Shown here piece after piece: positions 11,173 through 22,389 of a stretch of 64,000 nt of DNA. The position numbers and the translations under genes were made by a program. The notes below the pieces were generated by a model that saw only the letters and a program-made list of their open reading frames with translations, did no database searches and was not told the origin of the DNA. Positions within the stretch are counted from its first letter, which is position 1; each line of letters begins with the position of its first letter. The stretch is from Primulina eburnea (Eukaryota > Streptophyta > Magnoliopsida > Lamiales > Gesneriaceae), in the NCBI RefSeq assembly GCF_022965805.1, contig NW_027331355.1, forward strand, positions 124,001 to 188,000, given 5' to 3'.

Positions 11173-11569
11173 TGTGAGGCCCGGGGCCGAAGAGGGCGGG
11201 GGGTGATCGCCGGTGCCATCAGTTGCACGGACAATGAGCGGCTCCTGGCAGGCTTCTAGGTGGAGGGAACATGAATGAACCGACCCACACGGGAATGAGA
11301 GGGATTCCGAGACTGTGCAATGTAATGGACTGAACAGTTGAAGAGGGCTTAAAAGATTTGATTGGTACTACTCATATCACAAAGGTGCATCTTTTTTTCG
11401 GTAGCTCATCACATAAGAACTCCAAAGTTAAGCGTGCTTGACTTGGGGCAATTTTGGGATGGGTGACCTCCTGGCAAGTTTCCTAGGGTGCGTGTGAATG
11501 AGGACATAAGCACGCTGGAAAGACTCGTCTTGGTACAGTGAGGACAGTCGTCAAATCTGGGGCGTTATA
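11173..11569 (+). repeat. Cassandra-type 3' LTR
   Basis: A 397-bp partner of 5834-6230, followed by the target duplication ATTAA (11570-11574). The differences seen are a handful of substitutions, mostly in or near the 5S-like part. Confidence 0.85.
11384..11496 (+). ncRNA. 5S rRNA-derived segment in Cassandra LTR, copy 2
   Basis: Same block as at 6045-6157. Here ATAAGAACTCC is closer to genuine 5S (AGAACTCCG), while box C reads CTGGCAAGT instead of CTGGGAAGT. It is a retroelement-borne relic. Confidence 0.85.
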
Positions 11570-11574
11570 ATTAA

Positions 11575-11604
11575 CACCGATGAATTAAATATTTTTTTTA
11601 ATCA
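11575..11604 (-). repeat. Sirevirus-like 5' LTR stub (right piece)
   Basis: CACCGATGAATTAAAT continues the LTR broken at 5833 (compare 3791-3808). Homology stops near 11590, and after a short T-rich run the gypsy B target duplication begins, so the rest of this LTR was deleted. Confidence 0.6.
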
Positions 11605-11609
11605 ATTTA

Positions 11610-14250
11610 TGTAGAGACCAAATTCAATATACGTGTAACCCATGCAATTATTTAATTGTTAAATCATTTATTTAAGTTTAAAATGACTTTTTAGAGATGC
11701 ATAACTTATGAAATTACATTATTTCAAATTATTATGTATATTTGATGCACGTTAAAAGTTTTTCTCGAGTTCCATGTTTTAGGCGACTATTCGACGCGGA
11801 ATCGAGGAAAAGAGACCGGCGACAATTTTGGAAATTTTAAAATGTGATATTTTATTTTAAATTGGGAATGTGGCATTTTAAATAATTTACTTAGTCTTAG
11901 CATTTTAAAAGCCGAATTTTTTTATTTGGTGATTGGAGAGTTTAAAACTTTCAAAATTGAGCAATTATGCATTTTATTTTAATTAGAGGCATTAGTAAAA
12001 TTAGCCTTGAATTAACCTTGAAATTTGCATGTCATATGGTTATTATTTATTTTAATTAAACCCATTAGCCCCTAATTGCTCCCCACTAACACACACACAC
12101 ACACACACGTTACAATTTTTAACAAAAACCCACACATTTACACACACATGTATACGATTAACACAAACACACAATTCTTGGGTTCCATTCCATTTATTTT
12201 AAAAGAAAATATTAGGTTACTTGGATAGCAAGAGCAGTCGCCCCTTCCTCTGATTTTCCAGCAAATTTTGTATAGTTTTCTTCAAAGAAAAACAGTGCCA
12301 TGTTCGTCCCGGATCAAGCCTCGCGACGTTTTCACTTCGGTATCGCCGTATCGTGAGTTTTAAACATCAAAAGACATGTATAATCTTTTGTTTCTGCATC
12401 AATCTTGTTATATTATATGTTCTTATGTTTATTATCCGTAAAAAGAAAAGTATGTTGTAAAACATTTGAGCAAAAATTTGTTGGAACGGTTTTGAAACGA
12501 TTTTAGATCTGAAAACTCGAAATTTGATGTCATTTTAAATACTGCGACTTATCGGTCGATTTTCTAGAAAAACTTTCAAAATATAAAACGTAGAACTTTT
12601 TGATACCTTTGATTTGACAGTAAATCCAAAATATTTGGATAAGAAATGAGTGAGTTATGATCATTTTCGTGGGACTGCTCAAACTGCGTTTTTTTAAAAA
12701 TGTGTTCTTGAAGTTTTTGAGTTGCAGGTTTCGTTGGACACCACCGAGCTTGTGCTACTGCATTTACGTATGTTATGGGTTGTCTTTAGGTGTTATTTGG
12801 TGGTTCGTTTGGGTCGAGATTGGCTTGGGATGTAATAGAAATCGTAGGAAGCGAAACGATGTCGAATTAAGGGTTATTGTTATATTGAAGTTGCTTGTCG
12901 ATGCTTTTGGGCACGTTTGGGGTGTTGTACGGGTTTAAATCAATTAATAGCATCCTAGGATGGGTCTCGAAGTGTTAGTTCATACTCCCTAAGCTTGGAT
13001 TGGAAGGATGAATCAATAAGTTAGTGAATTTTCGCGATTTTGCAAGTCCAGAGGCTACCAGGACCCCTACACGGAGTCCGTGTCCATTTTTCCTTCAAAA
13101 TGCGATTTTCCAGCATCTACACGGACCCCGACACGGTCTGTGTCCTTTTAAAAAAAATTTTTAAAAACATTTAAATTTTTTTTTATGGATCGTTTTGGGG
13201 TTTTGATGTCATGATTTATTACGTTGATTAAACAGGGTCAAGTCCCAAGAGATTTAAACTTAATAAGGAAATTTGTCATTTTTGGCTGTGAGCATGACTA
13301 TACGTCTAAGCTATGCATGATAACTATCGGAACTCATGTTAGTATCTACAGTAGTGGCCTTAAGCGAGATCGAACAAATCCCTCAACGCCAAATAAGTAT
13401 GTTCGACGTGCAAGGAAAATACTTTGAAGTTTTTGACGTATGCTCAATGTCTTGTGACCAAATTATTTTATAGTATTGGAAAGCGGTAAAGTATGACCAG
13501 GGACCAATCCACCCCGTTAAATTATGAACGGGTTTAGATCAGGATTGGAAAGCGGTAAAGTATGACCAGGGACCAATCCACCCGTTAAATTATGAACGAG
13601 ATCTCATGTATGTGGCAGTGGATCCTCTCTGTTAGCCCAATATTGTGGTTTAGTCTGATCAGACGTATTTATGTATGGGTCACATTGTTTTAAACATGCC
13701 TCTACGCAAAATGATGTATGTATGCTCAAGTATGTTAGAAGTAAGCATGTTTATGAAAATTTTTATGTTGATGGCACGTCTAGGTATGTATGTGCGTATG
13801 CTCAATCTTATGAATGCATGTTCAAGTTCAAGTATGTACGTTCTATTCTAAAGTTGCATGTAATTTTATTACGTATTATTTGTTATTCCCAGTTTATACA
13901 CGTTTAGTCTTTAGATTCACTAGACTTGATCGATACAGGTGATGATGAGTTTGAAGAGATGAGAGGTGAGGACAAGTGAGATGGCTTGGACTGAGTGGGA
14001 GGCTAAACCCGAGGACGCTATATATATTTTAAGTTTTTAGGAAGTGTACAAAATACTCTAATGTCACGTTTGATTACAATGTTTAAACAAGTAATTTTTT
14101 CTTTAGAAACTTTAATTGTGTTCAATCTTTTGCAAATACTTTTGGTTGGACAGTTTATTTATGAACGCAAATTGAGAATTTATTGGTAGTTAAGAAATTT
14201 TTTTATTTTTTTGCAAATTTTAAAATAGTTCAAAACTACGGTACGTTACA
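11610..14250 (+). repeat. Gypsy B 5' LTR
   Basis: It runs from TGTAGAGACC to GTACGTTACA. It contains an (AC)n run near 12089-12108, paired CACGGAGTCCGTGTC-type repeats at 13068-13145, a 69-bp tandem duplication at 13475-13600 and the degenerate palindrome at 13904-13919. Short ORFs in it are not genes. Confidence 0.85.
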
Positions 14251-14252
14251 GT

Positions 14253-14264
14253 TGGTATCAGAGC
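14253..14264 (+). promoter_or_regulatory. Primer-binding site of gypsy B
   Basis: TGGTATCAGAGC, two bases after the LTR end; initiator Met tRNA type. Confidence 0.85.
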
Positions 14265-14471
14265 GGTGTTCTTGTGAAGGGTTACGACTACTGCCAGTTG
14301 AGAGAAGCTCACGAAGCCACACCTCAAGTCTGTAAGTTTTAAAGTTTTAAATTATGTTATTTATTAAGCATTAAGTCATGATTTCATGATGTACATGTTT
14401 TTAGTTCGAATTACGTTCATCTTATGATATTAGTATGATGTTCATGAATGTTGGGTTTACGTGTTGAATAA

Positions 14472-15170
14472 ATGTTGGGACAATATGCCTCCCAGCGTAG
14501 GATTGTGCGAGGAATAGGAGATCAGGATAGAGAGCCTCTGGATGGGGAGAGGGTCACTCCTCCTCGTCCAACCCCAGATTTGCAGGCTCAGATGCTTGCA
14601 GGAATGATTCAGTTATTCGCACAGTTTGCGGGGAATCAGGCTGCAGTGGATACAAGGGCGAGGCCTAGACCAGAGGCTATGTACGAAAGGTTTAGGAGGA
14701 TGGAAACAAAATATTTCTCGGGGACTACTGACCTGATGATAGCGGAAGGATGGATTAAGTCCATCGAGATGATTTTCACTTCCATGGAGCTGCAGGATGC
14801 AGACAGAGTTAGATGTGCCACTTTTTTGTTGACAGAGGATGCCGGGCTTTGGTAAGAGAGCGCGTCCGTGTCGGTGAATCTGCAGACTCTGTCATGGGAT
14901 GGCTTTAAGGAGGTCTTTTACTCCAAGAACTTCACTGAGGAAGTACGATCCAGACTGACTAGTGAGTTTATTACATTGCGTCAGGGAGACAGCAGCGTAG
15001 CAGAGTTCGTGAGGAAGTTCGAGAGGGGGTGTCACTTTGTACCCTGATCGTGAATGATGCCCGGGAGAATTTGAGGCATTTTATTGATGGATTGCGGCCG
15101 ACCTTGCACCGTGATGTCAGGGTTGCTGGCCCTGTCGAGAGCTTTGGCGACAGAGCAGGACCAGAGGGAC
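14472..15170 (+). pseudogene. Gypsy B gag, broken
   Basis: The frame opens at ATG 14472 (MLGQYASQRR) and contains the gag core (MYERFRRMETKYFSGTTD, WIKSIEMIF, CATFLL). It is stopped at 14853-14855, where a second Trp codon is expected. The same frame resumes (ESASVSVNLQ, F-SKNFTEE, FVRKFERG) to a frameshift near 15042, then NDARENLRHFIDGLRP in another frame. The zinc knuckle and protease do not follow. It is the structural protein of a chromovirus-type element, inactive here. Confidence 0.8.
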
Positions 15171-15179
15171 ATTGAGGTC

Positions 15180-16085
15180 GGTAGGCATGGCAAGAAGCCC
15201 TATCAAGTACCTTGTCTTGAGGAATCTTTGTAAGTCATTAAGAAACTTAGGATTAAGTAGATATGAGTACTGAAATTAGGTTATATAAGACTACTCAGGT
15301 TGTGTAAGTTTAAATTTCAAGTTTATGAAATAGGTGTTCATACGGGGTTATTGGGGGAAATAAAAACAAAAGAGAATTAGTTGTATTCAACATAGGTTAC
15401 CAATTGTCGAATATAAGCTTTTTATCAAGTAAGAAATCTAAAAACTTTATATGAGAATTCTAGAATTATACGGGGTTATAAGCAAAGTTGATTTATTAGA
15501 ATTAGTCAATCATTAACAGGGAGAAACTTATTAAGCTTTATACGTTAGAATGAATTAAGTATTGAGGATATGTCGAAGTGTGACATTCGTTCTAATGAGG
15601 AAGGTCCAAGTATCTTAGGCCTCAACTATAATGTAATTGGGAAGGAAACAGTTTAAGCATGTGTTTGATGCTAGGAAGGTTTTATTATTTAAACAGAAGA
15701 TCGATATTTTATATTTTGAGGTTTTATGGATTAATGTTTCTCGAAATTTAAGGTTAGCAACAATTTTATATTTGGGATATACTTGTAAATAGCTAAGTTA
15801 CGTAAGTTTGGTGTCGTAAGATAAAGACTCGATTCAAGGATCGTAGGTCAATATTATTATGGGGTTAAGATATGGTTTAAATTTTGAGTGTAGTACCAAG
15901 GATAGAAGTTCATCAGTAACCTTAGGTGCTAAGATTTCTTATGTTGAACTGCATAAATGCTAGTGTAATAGATCGATAAACATTACGAGTATAGTGATAT
16001 GATAAGTATGAACCTCCATTTCTAATATTGGGAATTATGAGAAAAGTCAAAATTCGAGGTCATATTAAAAATAAAACTAAGACAA
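15180..16085 (+). other. Non-coding insert replacing gag end, protease and RT start in gypsy B
   Basis: About 900 bp of A/T-rich, stop-filled sequence sits exactly where about 1.5 kb of gag-pol should be. Around 15995-16065 it resembles the LARD internal domain near 7160-7230: both show GATAAGTATGA, CCTCCAT or CCATCCAT, TATTGGGAAT and a following AAAATT-GAGGT block. Where it starts within the coding region is approximate. Confidence 0.6.
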
Positions 16086-17155
16086 CCTTCAGAACTAGAT
16101 ATGAGCATTAAGAGTTCTTAGTGATGCCGTTTGGACTGACAAATGCTCCGGCGATTTTTATGGACCCCATTAACCGAGTATTTCAGCCCTAGCTAGATCA
16201 TTTCGTCATAGTGTTCATTGACGACATTCTTATTTACTCGAAGAGCCATGAGGAGCACAGTCAGTACTTGGGTACAGTTTTGCAGGTCTTGTAGAGTCGC
16301 AAGTTGTTTGCAAAATTAAATAAGTGTGAATTCTGGTTGGAGGAGGTATCGTTTTTGGGTAATATAATATCAAGCAGTGGTATGGAGGTGGATCCAGCTA
16401 AGGTAGCAACAATTAAGGAATGGGTTGAACCGAAGAATATTTCAGAGATCCGCAGTTTCTTAGGCCTAGCAGGCTACTATAGGAAATTTATGCAGGGATT
16501 TTTCTCCGATAGCAATGCCACTCACTTCATTGACCAAGAAGAATGATAAATTGTATGGAGTTATGAATATCAGAAGAGCTTTGATACCTTGAAGCAAGCT
16601 CTTATTTCAGCTCCAGTCTTAGCCATGCCATCAGGGAAATGCAATTTTGTGCTATACATCGTTGCATCTAAGCTCGATTTAGGCACAGTTTTGATACAGC
16701 ATCGTTGGGTGATATCTTATGCCTCTAGACAGTTGAAAGTGCATGAGAAGAACTACCCGACTAATGAACTTGAGTTAGCTGCCGTTGTCTTTGCGTTGAA
16801 GATATGGAGACAGTATTTGTACGGTAAGAAATGCCAGATATTCACTGATCACAAGAGTGTGAATTATTTCTTCACGCATATAGAATTGAATATGAGACAA
16901 AGACGGTGTTTGGAGTTGGTAAAAGACTATGATTGTGAAATTAGCTACCATCCGGGAAAGCTAATGTTGTGGCAGATGCCATGATCAGAAAGGTTACAAT
17001 CGTAGCACAGTTTTCAGTGCATAGATCTCTTCAATAAAAAATCCAGAGATTTGGTTTAAAAGTTTATCCTAAGGGCTGGGCTCCTAAGTTGTCTAACCTG
17101 ATAGTCCAGTCTTCTTTGTTTGACCGAATCCGTCGAGGTCAATCTTCAGATGAGT
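16086..17155 (+). pseudogene. Gypsy B pol: RT palm to RNase H, broken
   Basis: RT resumes at the palm ([17 protein letters not shown], about 16117), with the catalytic strand [11 protein letters not shown] near 16210 intact but stops on either side. The connection domain follows (16304-16546, [10 protein letters not shown]). RNase H (16589-16984) has lost its first catalytic Asp: YTDASK reads YIVASK, with Val at 16661-16663. The later Glu and Asp motifs ([15 protein letters not shown]) remain. The domain order is the Ty3 order, so integrase comes next. Confidence 0.8.
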
Positions 17156-17157
17156 AG

Positions 17158-18336
17158 TTGCAGAAATGGAGATTGAAGTATGAGGCCAAGGGCAGTGTAC
17201 TCTACACAGTGGCTGATGATATTGTGAAGTACAGAGGGAGAATATGGGTGCCTAGTGTTGATTCGATCAGAAAGGATATTCTGACAGAGGCACAAGCATT
17301 TCTGTATTCCATTCATCCAGGAGGTACCAAGATGTACAAGTACTTTCAGATTCTATATGGGTGGCCAGGTATGAAGAGAGACATCTGCCGATTTATGTCC
17401 GAATGTCTCACTTGTCAGCAGGTGAAGGCAGAGCATCAGAGGCCAGCAAGGATGCTTAAGCCACTCCCTATCCCCGATTGGAAGTGAGAGAATATCACCA
17501 TGAATTCGTTGTTGGTTTGCCGAGGGCGGTCAGAGGATCCAATGCCATTTGGGTTATAGTGGATCTACTTACTAAGTCGGCATAATTCTTGCTAGTGAAG
17601 TTGACTTTCTCCATGACGCAATATGCGGAGCTCTATATCAGGGAGATAGTTCGATTGCACGGAATCCCGGTTCTTATTGTGTCCGACAGAGACCCGAGAT
17701 TTACATCGTCCTTTTGGAAAAGTTTACATGCAGCCATGGAACGAAGTTGCTATTCGGTACAGCTTTTCACCCCAGACAGATGGCCAGTCTTAGCGAGTGA
17801 TCAAAATTTTGGAAGATTTGTTGAGAGCTTTTGTGATCGATTTCCATGGGAATTGGGAATCAGAGCTACCTTTAGTGGAGTTTACCTACAACAACAGTTT
17901 TCAATCGTCTATTGGTATAGCTCCCTACGAGGCATTGTATGGGAGGAAGTGCAGATCGCCGATTCATTGGGATGAAGTCGGTGAGAGGTCAGAACTTGGT
18001 CCAGAGATTGTTCAGCAGACTGCAGATGTGGTGGTCAAGATCCGAGACAGGATGAAGACCGCCCAGAGTCGTCAAAGGAGTTATGTTGATAAGAGGAGAA
18101 GGGATCTCGAGTTTGCCGTAGGAGACCACGTCTTCGTAAAGTTAGCACCCATGAAGGGTGTTATGAGATTTGGGAAGAGAGGCAAGCTTAGCCCGTGGTT
18201 TATTGGACCGTTTGAAATTTATGATAGAGTTGGGACACTAGCTTATCGTGTAGCTCTACCGCTAAATCTGGTCAGAGTACACAATGTGTTCCACGTCTCG
18301 ATGCTGAGGAAGTTCCTAGCGAATCCTTAGCATGTT
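17158..18336 (+). pseudogene. Gypsy B integrase, broken
   Basis: The zinc-binding H/C motif (HPGGTKMYKYF to CLTCQQ) lies in 17158-17487 and ends at an in-frame stop. The catalytic core continues in shifted frames: the second Asp at [13 protein letters not shown] (about 17680) and the Glu-side helix [10 protein letters not shown] (17797 onward). It then stays open through the C-terminal domain ([41 protein letters not shown]) to a stop at 18328-18330. Integrase would join the cDNA to host DNA. At least two frameshifts separate its parts. Confidence 0.8.
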
Positions 18337-18543
18337 TTGAGCTATGAGCCGTTGCAGCTTTCTCCAGATCTGTCGTATGAGGAAAGGCCTGTCCAAATTC
18401 TAGACAGACAGGAGCGTAGACTTCGGAACAAGGTGACCAAGCTGGTCATGGTCCGGTGGCTAAATCAATCAGTGGAGGAAGCCACTTGGGAGGCTGAGGC
18501 AGATATGAGAATTCGCTACCCGGAGTTGATTGGTAAGATTTAA
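18337..18543 (+). pseudogene. Gypsy B chromodomain-like tail
   Basis: After the stop at 18328-18330 the same reading continues with [25 protein letters not shown] and EEATWEAEADMR, ending at 18543. This is the chromodomain-type integrase tail that defines plant chromoviruses and directs them to particular chromatin. One nonsense codon separates it from integrase. Confidence 0.75.
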
Positions 18544-18565
18544 TTTCGATGACGAAATTTATATA

Positions 18566-18579
18566 AGTGGGGGAAGAAC
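18566..18579 (+). promoter_or_regulatory. Polypurine tract of gypsy B
   Basis: AAGTGGGGGAAGAAC lies directly before the 3' LTR start at 18580. Confidence 0.75.
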
Positions 18580-21155
18580 TGTAGAGCCCAAATTCAGTAC
18601 ACGTATAACCCACGCATTTATTTAATGGTTAAATCATTTATTTAAGTTTAAAATGAATTTTTAGAGATGCATAACCTATGAAATTGCATTATTTCAAATT
18701 ATTATATTTATGTGATGCACGTTAAATTTTTTCTCGAGTTCCATGTTTCAGTCGACTATTCGATGCGGAATCGAGAAAAAGTGACCAGCGATGATTTTGA
18801 CAATTTTAAAATGTGGTATTTTATTTTAAATTGAGAATATGGAATTTTAAATAATTTATTTATTCTTAGCATTTTAAAAGCCGAATTTATTTATTTGGTG
18901 ATTGGAGAGTTTAAAACTTTCAAAGTTGAGCAATTATGCATTTTATTTTAATTAGGGGAATTAGTAAAGTTAGCCTTGAATTAACCTTGAAATTTGCATG
19001 TCATATGGTTATTAGTTATTTTAATTAAACTCATTAGCCCTTAATTGCTCCCCACTAACACACACACACGTTACAATTTTTCAAAAAAAAAAACCACACA
19101 TTTACAAACACATATACGGTTAACCTACACACAATTCTTGGTGTTCCATTCCATTTATTTTAAAAGAAAATATTAGGGTTCTTGGATAGCAATAGCAGCC
19201 GCCCCCTTCCTCTGAATTTTCAGCAAAGTTTCGTTGAGTTTTCTTCAAAGAAAAACAGTGTCACGTTCGTCAAGCCTCGCGTTTCGTTATATTATATGTT
19301 CTTATGCATAAAAATCCATGTATGTTATAAAACGTTTGAGCAAAAATTTGTTGGAACGGTGTTGAAATGATTTTAGATCTGAAAACTCGAAATTTGCTGT
19401 CATTTTAATTAATGCGACTTTTAGGTCAATTTTCTAGGAAAACATTCACAAATAAAACGTAGAACTTTTTGATACCATCGATTTGACAGTAAATCCGAAA
19501 TATTTGGATAAGAAATGAGTGAGTTGTGATCGTTTTCGTGGGACTGCTCAAACATTGTTTTTTTAAAAATGTGTTCTTGATGTGTTCTTGAAGTTTTTGA
19601 GTTGCAGGTTTCGTTTGACACCACCGGGCTTGTGCTACTGCATTTACATATGTTATGGGTTGTATTTAGGTGTTATTTGGTGGTTCGTTTCGGTCGGAAT
19701 TGGCTTGGGATGTAATAGAAATCGTAGGAAGCGAAATGATGTCGAATTAAGGGTTATTGTTGTATTGAAGTTGCTTGATTCTTGGGCACATTTGGGATGT
19801 TTGTATTGGTTGGAATCAATTAATAGCATCCTAGGATGGGTCTCAAAGTGTTACTGCATGGTCCCTAATCTTGGATTGGAAGGATGAATCAATAAGTTAG
19901 TGAATTTTTGCTAGTTTGTAAGTCCAGAGACTACCCGGACCCCTACACGGAGTCCGTGTCCATTTTTCCTTCAAAATGCGATTTTCCAGCATCTACATGG
20001 ACCCCAACACGGACCCTTACACGGGGTCGTGTCATTTTAAAAAAAAGATTTTAAAAGAAATTTAAAAAAAATAATAAAAACTTATTATTTTTTAGGAATC
20101 GTTTTGGGGTTTTGATTACATGATTTAGTACGATGATTAAACGGGGTCAAGTCCCGAGAGATTTAGAACGTGATAAGGAAATTTGTCATTTTTGGGTGTG
20201 AGCATGACTATAGGTCTAAGCTATGCAAGATAAGTATTGGAACCCTTGTTAGTATGTGCAGCATTGGGCTTAAGTGAGATCCAACAAATTCATCAACGAC
20301 AAGTAAGTATGTTCGACTTGCAAAGAAAATACTTTTAAGTTTTTGAGGTATGCTAAATGTCTTGTGACCAAATTATGTATGAGATTGGAAAGCGGTAAAG
20401 TATGACCAGGGACCAATCCACCCCGTTAAATTATGAACGAGTTTAGATCAGGATTGGAAAGCGGTAAAGTATGACCAGGGACCAATCCACCCGTTAAATT
20501 ATGAACGGGGATCTCATGTACGTGGCAGTGGATCTTCCCTGTCATCTCAGTACTGTGGTTTTTTCTGATCAGGAGTATTTATGTATGGGTCACTTGCTTT
20601 GAAACATGCCTCTACGCAAAATGATGTATATATGCTCAAATATGTATGAAGTAAGCATGTTTACAAAAATGTTATGTTGATGGCAGGTCTAGATATGTAT
20701 GTATGTATGCTCAATCTTATGTATGCATGTTCAAGTTCAAGTATGTAAGTTATATTTTAAAGTTGAATGTGATTTTATTACGTATTATTTGTTATTCTCA
20801 GTTTATACATGTTGAGTCTTTAGACTCACTAAACTTGATCGATGTAGGTGATGATGAGTTTGAAGAGACGAGAGGTGAGGACCAGTGAGCTGCATTGGAC
20901 TGAGCGGGAGGCCAAACCTGAGAACCGCCATATTTTAAGTTTTTATGAAGCGTTCAAAATACTCTGATGTCACGTTTGATTACAATGTTTAAATAAGTAT
21001 TTTTTTCTTTATCAACTTTAATTGTGTTCACTCTTTTGCAAATACTTTTGGTTGGACAGTTTATTTATGAACGCAAATTGAGAGTATATTGGTAGTTAAT
21101 AAAATTTTTATTTTTCCGCAAATTTTAAAATAGTTCAAAACTACGGTACGTTACA
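18580..21155 (+). repeat. Gypsy B 3' LTR
   Basis: Homologous along its length to 11610-14250, with the same 69-bp duplication (20384-20509), CACGG-type repeats (19938-20030) and the perfect palindrome at 20813-20828. A deletion relative to the 5' LTR lies near 19275-19300. Confidence 0.85.
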
Positions 21156-21160
21156 ATTTA

Positions 21161-21310
21161 TTTTAGTATTTAAAATTTAAAGACGATTATTTTGTTGATT
21201 ATGAGAAATAAACTGGTTTTGGAATATACTGTATTGCGAGGCTTGTTGTTTGATAATTGTGTGATTGTTAAGCAACGCTGGTGTCGACTAACCCCGGTCT
21301 CGGGACGTGA
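21161..21310 (+). other. Possible older LTR remnant
   Basis: A short stretch with a GGTGTCGACTAACCCCGGTC block typical of plant gypsy LTR ends. No partner LTR is visible, so the assignment is tentative. Confidence 0.3.
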
Positions 21311-21676
21311 CTAAAAGCGACAGAACTAAACATATTCCTCTAAGTTCTTCTCATTCACCCAAGAGCTTGAGAAGAATAAAGATATTGATATTCGTCACAT
21401 TCAGTCAAGTGAAAACTCATCATATCTCTTTAATTACAAAGGCACTTCCTTCGAAAATATTCAGAAAGCATATATATAATATTGCGATACGCAATCTGCG
21501 AAATTTGTGAAGAATCGTTCATATTAACCTGAGAGGGAGTTTACGTGACTGTATTCTTTTTCCCTTACTATGGTTTTTATCCTAATGGTTTTTCCTAGTA
21601 AAGCTTTTAACGAGGCAGTATAAAAACACTTAATGAGGACGATCATTGTATCATGATCAATATCACAAGATGAGAG
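21311..21676 (+). pseudogene. Ty1/copia RNase H tail and 3' non-coding region
   Basis: The frames read FFSFTQELEKNKDIDIRHI and, after a frameshift, KALPSKIFRKHIYNI, ending at 21511. This is the C-terminal end of copia RNase H. It is followed by the usual 3' sequence (GGTTTTTCCTAGTAAAG, then AACGAGGCAGTAT and CACTTAATGAGGACGATC) that precedes the polypurine tract in Ale/Retrofit-like elements. The rest of the element is missing. Confidence 0.7.
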
Positions 21677-21860
21677 TGTTGAAAATAAAGTCGATATTAT
21701 TGAATAATGAAAATAAGAGTTGTAAATAATGAAAATTAGTGTACGTTAATGTATGTAATGATGTATTTATTTTTGAATTATTTTCAAAAAATTCTATAAA
21801 TAAGTCTCTCAATTTATAAAAAAAATACAAAATTGAGTAGAAAAAAAATTATAAAATGTT
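21677..21860 (+). repeat. Copia LTR remnant next to the host gene
   Basis: It begins TGTTGAAAATAAAGTC after an eroded purine tract (ATGAGAG) and contains the CTATAAATAAGTCTCTCAATTT block common in such LTRs. The right end is approximate. It lies about 300 bp upstream of the host gene's start codon and could contribute promoter sequence. Confidence 0.6.
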
Positions 21861-22000
21861 TAGTTTAATATATTTTATATGTTTAAAATTTAAACTTTTT
21901 ATCTTAAATTTTTACTTTTAACAAAACTCTCAAATTTTTTATTATTTTAAAATGAATTATTCGGATGAATGTAAATTAATCCAAAATTTTATAAAATTAT

Positions 22001-22009
22001 TATATAAAA
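22001..22009 (+). promoter_or_regulatory. Candidate TATA box of the MEE59-like gene
   Basis: TATATAAAA lies 162 bp before the start codon, within AT-rich DNA between the copia remnant and the gene. The distance would give a leader of roughly 130 bases. AT-rich context makes chance matches likely. Confidence 0.35.
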
Positions 22010-22170
22010 ATTTAGGCCACATGTATGATTCCGTCCTAGGTCCCTCAAATAATTATTGCTCGGATAAGACTGAAGAAAAAATAAATAAACAGATATCGTG
22101 AACCCTCAACCATAAAGGGTCACCATTCCTTCATCTTCTCGAGCAGAGAAATCTCTCCTCTTGTCGTAAA

Positions 22171-22389
22171 ATGAAGCCAAACCGTAGCGAAGTTAGATTA
22201 AGCGGAGAGGCGGCGGCGCAAGTGGAAGCTGCCACCAGAGATTACTTTGACCGACTGGCGCCGAAGCGCCCCACAAAGCCTCAGCGGAGCGAACACGACA
22301 CCAACCATGCTGACGCTTCTTTCTCCTCCAGCGTCAACGACTCCATTCCTGAACTTCTCCAATTTCAACTTCTCGAGGAAGACACTCAG
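22171..22389 (+). CDS. MEE59: MEE59-like exon 1 (coding part)
   Basis: The ATG at 22171 is the first in this frame after a pyrimidine-rich leader. There are 73 codons, and the donor is CAG then GTATTT at 22390. Intron 1 is only 80 bp. Confidence 0.8.

Larger units (their letters stand above)
5834..11569 (+). mobile_element. Chimeric Cassandra TRIM carrying a LARD internal domain plus LARD LTR
   Basis: A 5736-bp unit flanked by the 5-bp target duplication ATTAA (5829-5833 and 11570-11574). The order is: Cassandra-type LTR (5834-6230); primer site with LARD internal domain (6231-7461); one LARD LTR (7462-11102); a second primer site with the 70-bp Cassandra internal domain (11103-11172); Cassandra-type LTR (11173-11569). 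The two outer LTRs are both 397 bp and differ at about six positions by eye. The single outer target duplication shows the chimera sits in the genome as one unit. It has no coding capacity. Confidence 0.85.
11605..21160 (+). mobile_element. Ty3/gypsy chromovirus-type element B with target duplications
   Basis: The 5' LTR is 11610-14250, the primer site 14253-14264, a degenerate gag-pol 14472-18543, the polypurine tract 18566-18579 and the 3' LTR 18580-21155. It is flanked by ATTTA (11605-11609 and 21156-21160). The coding region is collinear with gypsy C but has lost the gag C-terminus, protease and RT fingers; non-coding LARD-like sequence fills the gap (15180-16085). The LTRs have clearly diverged (2641 and 2576 bp, many indels), so this is an old insertion. 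Confidence 0.88.
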
